DNA of 64,000 nt from NCBI GenBank assembly GCA_015350385.1, contig WNKI01000004.1, forward strand, positions 186,001-250,000, written 5' to 3'. The notes beneath the pieces were generated by a model. It worked only from the letters and a program-made list of their open reading frames with translations, did not search any database and was not told where the DNA came from. The stretch comes from Aculops lycopersici. Lineage: Eukaryota; Arthropoda; Arachnida; Trombidiformes; Eriophyidae. Below, piece by piece: positions 31,227-42,400 of this stretch. Position numbers and translations under genes: made by a program. How positions within the stretch are numbered: position 1 is the first letter of the stretch; every line of letters starts with the position of its first letter.

Positions 31227-34200
31227 ATGACGAAGGGAGAGCATGAGCTGCCTTGGCGACGACAAGTGGCGCACGACGACGGCGGCGACTCGGACCACAT
31301 CGAGTTATCGGCTAGTAAACGCGACTGTGGAGGCAGCGACGGTTACAACAACGACAACAACAATGATAGTTGGAGGTTGGCCGACGCCAGTGAGATTGGC
31401 GAACCGGAAAGGTTGCGCGAGTGGCTAGCCCGCGAGCTCAAGGTACGAGTAGGTGGTGGTGGCTCCAGGTGCCCAGAGGCTGCGGCAACAACTGGCCGTC
31501 CGAGAGAAAAGAAGCTGGCATTAGCTTCAAGTTTAAACGATCTGACGAGCAGACCAGAACTCGAGCGTCTGGTGCGAGGTGAGCAAGCAAAGAGTTGGCA
31601 AGAGAGTCGAAACGTAATAGTGGACATAGACAACGGCAACAGGTTGCAGCGACAGTCAGGAGGTGGCCATGAGACGAAAAGAGCAACAAGTGCAAGTAAT
31701 TTGAGTGACAAATCAAGAGAGGATTTGGATCAGAAAATAGATGATCGGTTGAGTTTTAAATTTACCAAGCGAGTTGAGTCAGGCGCGAGTAATCGCGTTG
31801 TCCAGAATCCATCAAAGCTGGCGCCAGTTGACGCAAAGCAAAACGAGACGGCGAACTGGCAACAACCACACCAGCAGCAGCAGCATCATCACCGAGAGTT
31901 GGGTCAGCAAAATCAGCCAAACCAAAGACAACAAGTTGCTATTAGTGCGACAAGTAGTGAGAATAAGACAGTTGACAAGCAAGAGACTAATCAAAAGGCG
32001 GAAGGGGATCAAGCAAAGGATAGATCAATAAATAGCGGTAAGCAAACTAGCAGGAAGTTGCCGACTTTTGGTGCGATCCCAAGGAAATTGTCGCGCTTAC
32101 CCTACTTTAGCTACAACGGCAAGGCGAGAAATATCGAGCAAAACAATCAAACTGAATCAAGTTCTCAGAAGCCAATCGTGACGATAACCCCGGCTTCGCT
32201 GACCGGAGGCAAGAATAACAATCTAGCTAGCAAGACACTGGACATTCGAGTCGAGAACGAGGAAGACAACCTACCTAAAGATAGCCGAATTCCAACTTTA
32301 ATCAAGAGATCGGCGACAAACTTGTCGAGCAATCAGTATTCATCCGGCCGGCTTGTCATTGAGGACGACGATTTAGATTTGAAACCGAATCAACGGACTC
32401 ACCAAGGAGCGACGAGATCGGCAAAAGGTATCAATTGGAGAGGATACAGCAATATAAGCAATTTGTTTCCCGTTGATCGGCCGCTAAGACTCACAAATGG
32501 TAACAACAACAGCAACCAACACTCGTCAAGTTTGTTCAACCTAAACCAATTGAACCGAAGCAACAGGCGACCAGCGACCAGATCAGCTCTAGGTCATAGC
32601 GAGACGTTTAGTAAACGCAACTCTCAAGGTTACAATTATCAACCGCGATTTAGGTCACCCAATCAACTGAACTCGGAAGGCGATTTGCTGACAACAACCA
32701 CAAGTGCGACGACAATGAGACGGCAAAATGCAGTTGGCAAGCCAATGGCGGCTACAGGTGCTAGTGGCGGCTACAAGCAGCAAATGGGACGCGCACTTGG
32801 CGCCAGCGGCTCGCGCGGTCGCCCGCAATCGATCAACGGCAATGGGGGCGCTGCAACAGGTCCCGGCCAGACAGGCTACCACCTGACCAAGAACCACAGA
32901 TCGCCCTCGGCGTCCTCGCTCCATTACAGCAGTGGCATCGGAATGTCGCCCTATGGGGCGCCTATTTTGGATCCCGACTGCCCGGTGCACGGCGACTACC
33001 CGCCAGCACCAACAGGTGGTGGTGGTGGTGGCAATAGGAACCAGAGAGGAGGTACACTTAGTAAGAGCAGTCAAAATTTGCACGGTCAGGCGATGGGCGG
33101 TGCCGACCTACTGTATGCCGATGGAGTGACTCGCGGAGCCGACTACCCGGACTATTACGACACTCGCCTGCCATTGAGAAATCGCGCTTCGTCCCTGTAC
33201 TCGCCTCAATCGCCGCAATCTCCTCCCTTTGGTTCTTATCGTTCAATTGTTAATCAGGATCGTGGCTTTGGGAACGCCGGACTCATGGGAAGCGGCGGTG
33301 GCGGTGGCAAGTATGGCGGAAGCGGAAACGCGTACTATAACTCGGCAAGTCGCTTTAGTTTGTATCATCCAAGCGAAACGGGAGTGCGGTCACATTTGGC
33401 GCCAACCAACGAGCAACTACGTCGAATCCTCGGCTATCAGCCGCCGACTAAACCCGTCCACCTGCACCCCCAGTGGGCCTACTCGCGGCCATTCATCCAT
33501 CTCCAAGGCGGCCGCTCACCGTCACCCCAACTGATGGACCGCGAGTTGGGCGCCGGCGGCGAGTCGGATTTGTTTAGCCAGCCAGCTCCTGTCAGGTTCG
33601 AGGTGTACAATCAACTTCAGGATGCTCAGGCGATTAGAGCGGTGGACTTTCATCCAAGTGGCGAGGTTTATGCCATTGGAAGCAACTCGCGCGCCCTTCG
33701 CATTTGCGCCTACCCAGCCGACCACGAGTTGCGCCACTTTGCCCTGGATCAACACGAAGTCCATTCGCCAAGAGTGCTGTTTAAGTTTCTCCAAGTGCAC
33801 CGAGGCTCCATCTATTGCGTTGGTTTCAATGGAAGCGGCCAGCTACTGGCCACGGGATCAAATGATCAAACAGTGCACATTGTCAAGTACAATTCCACCA
33901 CTCACAGTCCGGATGGCGACGAGTTTAGACTAACGATGCACGATGGAACAGTGAGAGATTTGTGCTTCATCGACGACTCGTCAAGTGGCTCCTCTTTGCT
34001 CCTGTCGGCTGGTGGCGGAGACAATCGCATTTATGCCACCGACTGCGACACCATCACCCCGTTCCAATCAATGGCTGGCCACACCCAGATGGTGATGTCG
34101 TTGAGCCAGGTCGCCGGGGCCACCTTTGTTTCGGCCAGCTACGACAAGACCATTCGCTTTTGGGACCTCAGAACTCGGGGTTGCACCTCAATCGTTTCGG

Positions 34201-34607
34201 CGCCACCCAATTACGGGACGGCAGGCAACTGGGTTGGACCGGGTGCTCCGGTTTGCGCGGTTAAGGTGGAGCCAAGCGGCCGGCTGTTGGCCAGTGGACA
34301 TAGCGACTCCACTTGTATGCTATACGACATTCGCGGCTCGCGAATCATTCAAACCTTCAGGCCGCACGACGACGAGATTAGAACCATCAACTTCTCGCCC
34401 AAATCTTACTACCTACTCACCGGTGGCTACGATGGCCGCGTTGTGCTAAGTGATCTGCAAGGCGATTTAACAGCGCCCTTGCCATTGGCTTGCGTAGCAG
34501 AGAGTGACGATAAAATAGTGCAGGCCAAGTGGCATCCAAGTGACTTCACCTTTGTCACCACGAGCGCCGACAAGTCCGCTACTCTGTGGGCTCTTCCCAC
34601 CGAATGA
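31227..34607 (+). CDS. WDR47: WDR47-like WD40 protein lacking a visible LisH/CTLH region
   Basis: The C-terminal third (about residues 795-1126) is a clear match to the WD40 propeller of WDR47 (nemitin), a microtubule-associated protein of neurons. Diagnostic stretches are QAIRAVDFHPSGEVYAIGSN, HDGTVRDLCF, SASYDKTIRFWDLR, SGRLLASGHSDSTCMLYDIR and YYLLTGGYDG. Residues 1 to about 790 are low complexity, rich in Asn, Gln, Ser, Arg and Gly. They show none of the N-terminal LisH and CTLH motifs of human WDR47, which has about 919 residues. The ATG at 31227 is chosen because an in-frame TGA lies at 31182 and the intervening codons lack another ATG. Further 5' coding exons cannot be excluded but are not seen. 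The coding region is unspliced, and a CT microsatellite begins just after the stop codon. Confidence 0.9.
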   Translation: MTKGEHELPWRRQVAHDDGGDSDHIELSASKRDCGGSDGYNNDNNNDSWRLADASEIGEPERLREWLARELKVRVGGGGSRCPEAAATTGRPREKKLALASSLNDLTSRPELERLVRGEQAKSWQESRNVIVDIDNGNRLQRQSGGGHETKRATSASNLSDKSREDLDQKIDDRLSFKFTKRVESGASNRVVQNPSKLAPVDAKQNETANWQQPHQQQQHHHRELGQQNQPNQRQQVAISATSSENKTVDKQETNQKAEGDQAKDRSINSGKQTSRKLPTFGAIPRKLSRLPYFSYNGKARNIEQNNQTESSSQKPIVTITPASLTGGKNNNLASKTLDIRVENEEDNLPKDSRIPTLIKRSATNLSSNQYSSGRLVIEDDDLDLKPNQRTHQGATRSAKGINWRGYSNISNLFPVDRPLRLTNGNNNSNQHSSSLFNLNQLNRSNRRPATRSALGHSETFSKRNSQGYNYQPRFRSPNQLNSEGDLLTTTTSATTMRRQNAVGKPMAATGASGGYKQQMGRALGASGSRGRPQSINGNGGAATGPGQTGYHLTKNHRSPSASSLHYSSGIGMSPYGAPILDPDCPVHGDYPPAPTGGGGGGNRNQRGGTLSKSSQNLHGQAMGGADLLYADGVTRGADYPDYYDTRLPLRNRASSLYSPQSPQSPPFGSYRSIVNQDRGFGNAGLMGSGGGGGKYGGSGNAYYNSASRFSLYHPSETGVRSHLAPTNEQLRRILGYQPPTKPVHLHPQWAYSRPFIHLQGGRSPSPQLMDRELGAGGESDLFSQPAPVRFEVYNQLQDAQAIRAVDFHPSGEVYAIGSNSRALRICAYPADHELRHFALDQHEVHSPRVLFKFLQVHRGSIYCVGFNGSGQLLATGSNDQTVHIVKYNSTTHSPDGDEFRLTMHDGTVRDLCFIDDSSSGSSLLLSAGGGDNRIYATDCDTITPFQSMAGHTQMVMSLSQVAGATFVSASYDKTIRFWDLRTRGCTSIVSAPPNYGTAGNWVGPGAPVCAVKVEPSGRLLASGHSDSTCMLYDIRGSRIIQTFRPHDDEIRTINFSPKSYYLLTGGYDGRVVLSDLQGDLTAPLPLACVAESDDKIVQAKWHPSDFTFVTTSADKSATLWALPTE

Positions 34608-34623
34608 TGGGATGTGTAAATTA

Positions 34624-36530
<1,907 letters not shown>

Positions 36531-39005
36531 ATGGACAGAGCATCAATCTTCTGGACTCTCGCTTTGTGTTTGTCGATTCCAATTTGGTGGTATTACACCA
36601 CTGACATGTCCATTGATTACGAGCGCCACGATTCCTTGATTGATCCAGACACTAAGCTACCAAGACGTCCAGTCGATGTACTCAATTTATCAAAAATCAT
36701 CAACCAAACTGATGAATACATTGCCAACACTAACGCTCAAGAGCGACTCTATGATCTCGAACACCAACTAAATTGGGAGAATCCATTTATTATGGACCAA
36801 AGCTACTCAAACAAACGAGATCTTCAAGTTTCCGGTTGGCCTGTGGCCGATCAGGACAAGTGCGGCCAAGAGCTTCGTTGGCTTCTAAATCAACTAAATA
36901 ACATTCAACAAAATTACACTCTTCTCAAGGGGAGACTAGGTTATGATTTAACAAATTGGATGGATTCAATGGGTAAACCGGAAACGGGCACTTACTCAGG
37001 AGTCGTCAATTGGTTGGGCTCACATAAGCAATGTAGCAAGTTAACGTTGAATGGTGGTAAGATAAAGGCTCGCTATTGTATTGGAAAACTAAGACCAAGT
37101 TGGTGGCCGGAAAAGGAGACCATTACGCCAAAGACACGCATTAGATTGGGTCTGTGTTTACCCGAAACCTGTGATACCCTATCGTTTGATGTGTATAAGC
37201 AAATGATTGAGCAATTGGGCAAATTTGAATTCAACCAATTCTACAAGGACAATCTTCATATGGAATCTATCTTTTGTCTTCCCGATGAGAGGAGTCCCGT
37301 TCGCCAAATGCCCCTAAGTGGCCACATATTTATCTACGTGGCTTGCTTTTGGATTGCCGTTGTAATAACCGCAACTCTAGTCAACGAGTTCCTGCCCAAG
37401 ATTATTTGTCGCGAGTACGCAATCAACAGGTATCCTCAGTTTGCTCGCCTTAGCAAACAATTGGAATCCATTACCATACACAAGGAAAATGTCAAACAGG
37501 CTAGACCTGCAGACGTATCAAACCAGGACCAACCAAAATCAACTATATCAAGTCAAATTTTAAAGGCTCTATCGCTACGTAGCTCTTTGAAAGCCTTCAA
37601 GACCAATTCTTTCAATGTCAAGTACAATCAAGGTCATCGAGTGCGAGTTGATCTAGGCGGATTGGATTTCTTCAAGGTAGTGATGGCGGTACTTGTGGTC
37701 CTTGCACACAGTGCTTACATATCTATGGTCTACATTAGATCGCTATCAAATAGGATTGAACTCAGCACAAACGAATCCGGAAGACTGGTAGTCTCGGTTG
37801 CCAGGTGCGTCGACACATTCTTTGTGTTCTTTGGAGTCTTGACAAGCTATACTTTGATGAGAAAGTTTAGCACAAAACAATTATCAAATCCTCTCATTTG
37901 GTTGGGAGTAAACATGGGAATTCTACTAAGAATTACACCAATATTTACACTTGTCTATTGGTATAGTAAGTCAGTATCACCATACACCGGCTCAGGTCCA
38001 TGGTGGGACTATGGAGTCGATCGACTATCGCTTCGAGGCGGTTGCATGCAAGACTCTAGTTGGCTCAGGGCAATCCCATACTTTGGCTCCACTGGATCGC
38101 CAAGAGTTCCGGCCTGCAATTTACCCTCCTGGTTCATTATTAGCTACTCGCAAATCTCCATTATACTGCCCATAGTCACCTACATTATTTGCAAACTGCC
38201 CGGTAACCTGTACAGGTGTCTATTGATCTTGCTTCTATCTTGCGCCTCGGCACTAAATATTAGCTACAGAATGTACGTCCAGGAAACTCTCACAGCAGAG
38301 GCCTTCTCACAATATGGAGGATTCGTTCCAGATTTGTTGGAAAAGTTCCAGTCTACAGGATACACATCAACCTTTGGTCGCATTGGTTGCGTCTCGGTCG
38401 GTTGCTATGTTGGTTATCTACTGAGACAGTACGAAACTAACAAGATCAAACAGTGGCCCAATTGGCTTAGGAGTCGACCATTCATAGGTTTCCTTGCACT
38501 CATGCATTTAGTTATTGTTGCAATGCCCGTCATAGGCCATAGACTTGAAAAGTACACTGGTGGCCATGCTAGTATGGAGCAAATAGTTGGAGTCAACGGG
38601 TTTTTTATGATCATTTGGCCAATACTCAACTCTATTGTGATCATTCATGCCACCTCAGTATCAAATCATACAGTTATAGTCAGATTCTTTAGTCACTCAT
38701 TCTGGCATGTCGCTAATAGGATATGTTATTGCGTTTACCTTATACATTGGGAGATCATATTCGTGGGTATGACCAGTTTCGAGGAGGGTCCCACCTATGG
38801 ATTCATCTTTGATGTGATGAAGACCTGGTCTTTTGGCCTCCTATTTGCTATAGGAATCTCATTCCTAATTCATATAGCCTTTGAAGCTCCACTATCTGAG
38901 CTCCTTACTGTTTTGGCCCGACTGTTAACCCCCCCAAAAGAAGTAGAGCCTGAGTCAAGCGATGGAACTAGGAAAGAGATAAAAGTTATCACCTCACATG
39001 GATAA
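36531..39005 (+). CDS. NRF-6-like membrane acyltransferase (nose resistant to fluoxetine family)
   Basis: A multi-pass membrane protein of the acyltransferase-3 family with an N-terminal NRF domain. The type member, C. elegans NRF-6, is implicated in lipid or drug transport between tissues. The product has 824 residues, close to NRF-6. Residues 6-20 form a signal peptide or first membrane segment. The NRF domain (about 105-260) has cysteines in family positions (DKCGQELRWLL, HKQCSKL, LGLCLPETCD). A membrane segment follows at about 270-290, then the acyltransferase-3 region from about residue 368. That region opens with LGGLDFFKVVMAVLVVLAHSAY and contains the family's conserved His (His393). 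Roughly ten further hydrophobic segments follow, ending in a short charged tail. The acyl donor and acceptor cannot be told from the sequence; arthropods carry many paralogues. The coding region has no intron. Confidence 0.92.
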   Translation: MDRASIFWTLALCLSIPIWWYYTTDMSIDYERHDSLIDPDTKLPRRPVDVLNLSKIINQTDEYIANTNAQERLYDLEHQLNWENPFIMDQSYSNKRDLQVSGWPVADQDKCGQELRWLLNQLNNIQQNYTLLKGRLGYDLTNWMDSMGKPETGTYSGVVNWLGSHKQCSKLTLNGGKIKARYCIGKLRPSWWPEKETITPKTRIRLGLCLPETCDTLSFDVYKQMIEQLGKFEFNQFYKDNLHMESIFCLPDERSPVRQMPLSGHIFIYVACFWIAVVITATLVNEFLPKIICREYAINRYPQFARLSKQLESITIHKENVKQARPADVSNQDQPKSTISSQILKALSLRSSLKAFKTNSFNVKYNQGHRVRVDLGGLDFFKVVMAVLVVLAHSAYISMVYIRSLSNRIELSTNESGRLVVSVARCVDTFFVFFGVLTSYTLMRKFSTKQLSNPLIWLGVNMGILLRITPIFTLVYWYSKSVSPYTGSGPWWDYGVDRLSLRGGCMQDSSWLRAIPYFGSTGSPRVPACNLPSWFIISYSQISIILPIVTYIICKLPGNLYRCLLILLLSCASALNISYRMYVQETLTAEAFSQYGGFVPDLLEKFQSTGYTSTFGRIGCVSVGCYVGYLLRQYETNKIKQWPNWLRSRPFIGFLALMHLVIVAMPVIGHRLEKYTGGHASMEQIVGVNGFFMIIWPILNSIVIIHATSVSNHTVIVRFFSHSFWHVANRICYCVYLIHWEIIFVGMTSFEEGPTYGFIFDVMKTWSFGLLFAIGISFLIHIAFEAPLSELLTVLARLLTPPKEVEPESSDGTRKEIKVITSHG

Positions 39006-39472
39006 ACAAACCGAGAAACCTTAACCTATTACCAGCAATGTAAATTTTAGGCCAATCTTTATGATCTTTTGTAATAATTTAATATTTATAAATAATATAA
39101 GTCAAATCCAATAAAATAGAGTAATCTGATCTACTCAGCCTCTAATCTTGGAGTGTTGTTTTAGGATGCGTTCCGGTCAAAGTTTACAGACTCGCCGTCT
39201 TCGACGACACGAGGAGAGGTTGGTTCTGCCGGTGACACGCACTTGCTTTTCCCCCAGTCGACCTTCATCAGCACAATAAAACGAGGGGGTTGCAGTGATG
39301 CACATGCGAGCAGCGTGCAAATACTCTGACGCTGTGTCTTTCGAATTTGGCGCTAACCTTAACAAAATCATCCAGTTTTCATAACAAACTGGTGCAAGTA
39401 ATATTATTTATTATCCATCAAAAATAGCTATATATTATTCTGAAACAGCCAAAAGTATAATTATCAATCAAG
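39006..39472. other. Spacer between the acyltransferase gene and SPT6
   Basis: About 470 bases with the AATAAA of the acyltransferase gene (39110-39115) and the SPT6 promoter and 5' UTR. Nothing else is seen. Confidence 0.5.
39110..39115 (+). terminator. Poly(A) signal AATAAA, acyltransferase gene
   Basis: A canonical hexamer about 105 bases past the stop codon, in A/T-rich sequence. Confidence 0.6.
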
Positions 39473-42400
39473 ATGAGTGATTTTATAGATGACGAAGCAA
39501 GTGAGGCCAGTTCCTCGGAGGAGGAGGAGTCCGATGACGATTATGGGGGTAAGAAGTCCAAGTCAAGAGGTAAGAACAAGAGTAAGGCCAAACCAAAAAA
39601 GAGTCGTGAGGCCATCGATTCCTCCGAGGAGGAGGATGAAGATGAGGATGATGAGGCAGCAAAAGAGGAAATGAAAGACTTGATCAATGACGAGGAGGAA
39701 GAGGAGGAAGATGATGCTAGTGAGTCGGGTGACTCCGATGCTGATGGTGCCGGCGCAAAAAGATCACATGATGAAGGAGACACATCCCTCGATGAAGACG
39801 ATTTGGATCTTCTTGAAGAGCAAGGAATTCGTGTAGATAGACGTAAGAAATTTAAGCGTATCAAAGCTCCGTCAGACTCTGATTCGGATGAAGAAGTTGA
39901 CGAGCGAAAGAGAATCGAGAGAAATTTGTTCTTACAAAGAGACAACCTACTTGATTCAGATGACGAAGACGTGAACAGACGTAGAGATCCTCAAAGGGAA
40001 CCCGATTTGAACCTAGATATTGACTCCGCCTCAGAATCTGATAGTGATGGCAACTTCATCGTCGACGACAATGACCAGCCTATTGCCTCGAGAAAGACTA
40101 AGAAGAAGGGTGCTAAATATACCGATTCTGCCATGCAGCAGGCTCAGGAAATCTTTGGTGTTGACTTTGACTTTGAAGATCTCGAGGAGGGCGGCGACGA
40201 GTATGACGATGGAGCCTACGATGAAGAATATGACGAAGACGGTGAGGGAGAATCTCGACCACAGCGAAAAGGCCGAGGAAGAAAAACTATCTATGACGTA
40301 TATGAGCCTGCAGAACTCGAAAGATCTCACCTCACTACCAGAGATCAGCAGATTCGAACAAAAGACGAACCCGAGAGATTTCAACTGAGATCTGTTCCAG
40401 TAACCGAGGCCGACAAAGATGAACTTGATCAAGAGGCCGAATGGATTTTCACTCAAGCATTCGACTTATTAACCACATCAACACAACAGCCCGGTCGCGA
40501 GCCCATTGCTGGTAAGAGGTCTGAAGTTATTAAGCCCGAAATAAGATATACCTTGGAGTGTATTAGAAATGAGAAGCTCGAAGTGCCTTTTATTGCTGCT
40601 TACAGACGCGAATATGTTCCTTCGATCTCTTCCACCTTCGATGACACTCGAGATTTGTGGACAATCTATAACTTTGATGAACAGTGGTGCAAGTTGCAAC
40701 AAAGCAAGACTTCGATTATTAAATTATACTCAGACATGCGTACGTATTTGGAGACTAAGGCAACAGATGTAAAATTAAGAAAGGTTACTGACCTCGACAT
40801 AGAAAGAGTCAAAGCAGCTAAAAACTTCTTTGAGATCGAAGATTGTCGCCTGCATTTCAAGCTCTACTATTCGACTCTAGTAAATGAGATGAAGTTATAT
40901 ACTCTAGAGAAAAAGATCGAGGAACAAAAGGCGGCTAAGGCAGCTGGAGCATCATCTGCGCCTAAGGATAAACCTTCGTCCGGCGGCGATGGAGGTGGTG
41001 ATGATGAGGGGGAAAACCCTGAAGATAAAGAGGCAGATGCCCAGAGCGAGGCTGCCGATCCAGATGAACCAGAAGAAACTGAGGAGGAGAAGCTCTATAA
41101 GAGATTGTCCAAGTTCAAGATCTCAAATTCTAAGGACACCTATCAAAGGTGTCGAGACGATGGTATCGGCGAGATGGTTCAAAAGTTTGGTTTGACACCC
41201 GAACAATTTGGAGAAAATCTAAGAGATGACTACCAACGTAACAATGTTCCTCCTATTCACACCCGACCCCTAGATGAAGCCGGAAAATTACTCAGGGCTG
41301 GCAATCGTTTTACTACCAGAGATTCAATCCTGAAGGCAGCAACTTATATGTATGCTAAAGAGTTGAGTTGTGACCCTCTAGTTCGCCAAACTGTTCGTAG
41401 ATACTTCTTCGACAATACTGTGATCAATGTCAAGCCGACGGCTTTGGGAATGAAAGAAATCGACGAAAATCATCCGTGCTACTCGCGAAAATTTCTCAAG
41501 AACAAGCCAGTCCTATGTTTGGTACATGAAGAAATTCTGCACCTACTTAATGCTGAAAAGTACAAGCTAATTGAGATCAAGTTTTCAGTCAATCCCTCAG
41601 TTGACACCTCGCTAATGGATCCAAATAGAAATCTCGTCGAAGTTTACTACGAATCTCTTAAAGCTTTGTACTATTCTGACTTTTCAAGCATGATCACTAA
41701 GGAATGGAACGATCAACGTGAGGAGGCCGTCAAGTTAGCTATGAACAAATTTTTGATGCCCTGTTTTGAGAAACAGCTTCGCGAGAAACTCGTCAAGGAG
41801 GCTCAGGCAAAGATCATCAAAAATAGTTGCGATAAATTGCACAACTGGCTCAATGTTGCTCCGTACGCCCCATCATCGGCATTCGACGACTACGAAGACT
41901 TTAATCTTCGTGAGGGGCCAAGAATTTGCGGTTTTACCTTTGCACCTGATGGTGATGCCCCATGCTTTGCAGCCGTTATAGACGCTGAGGGCGAGCTTAT
42001 CGACCACGTCCGGTTGCCATTCTTGAACATTCGGAAGCGCTCGGATCGTCTCAATGCAGTCGAGCGCGAAAATCAAGCTAAGGACCGGGCCAAATTTAAG
42101 GAGTTCATGATCAAGCGGAAGCCTCATGCTGTTGCACTCGCAGCCGAGACTATCCAGACCAAGTACGTTTGTCAAGACTTGGCGCAAATCCTCGATGAGC
42201 TACGCGAACATGACGGCCTGCCTCTAATCCCTATTGAGATCGTAGACAACGAACTATCCAATGTATATATCAACCTCAAGAAGGCAAATGACGAGTTTCC
42301 TGAATTCCCAGGTCTGCTACTACAAGCTATCTCAAATGCTCGTCGACTTAACGACCCTTTAAGCGAGTATGCAAAACTTTGCACCGCCGATGACGACATA

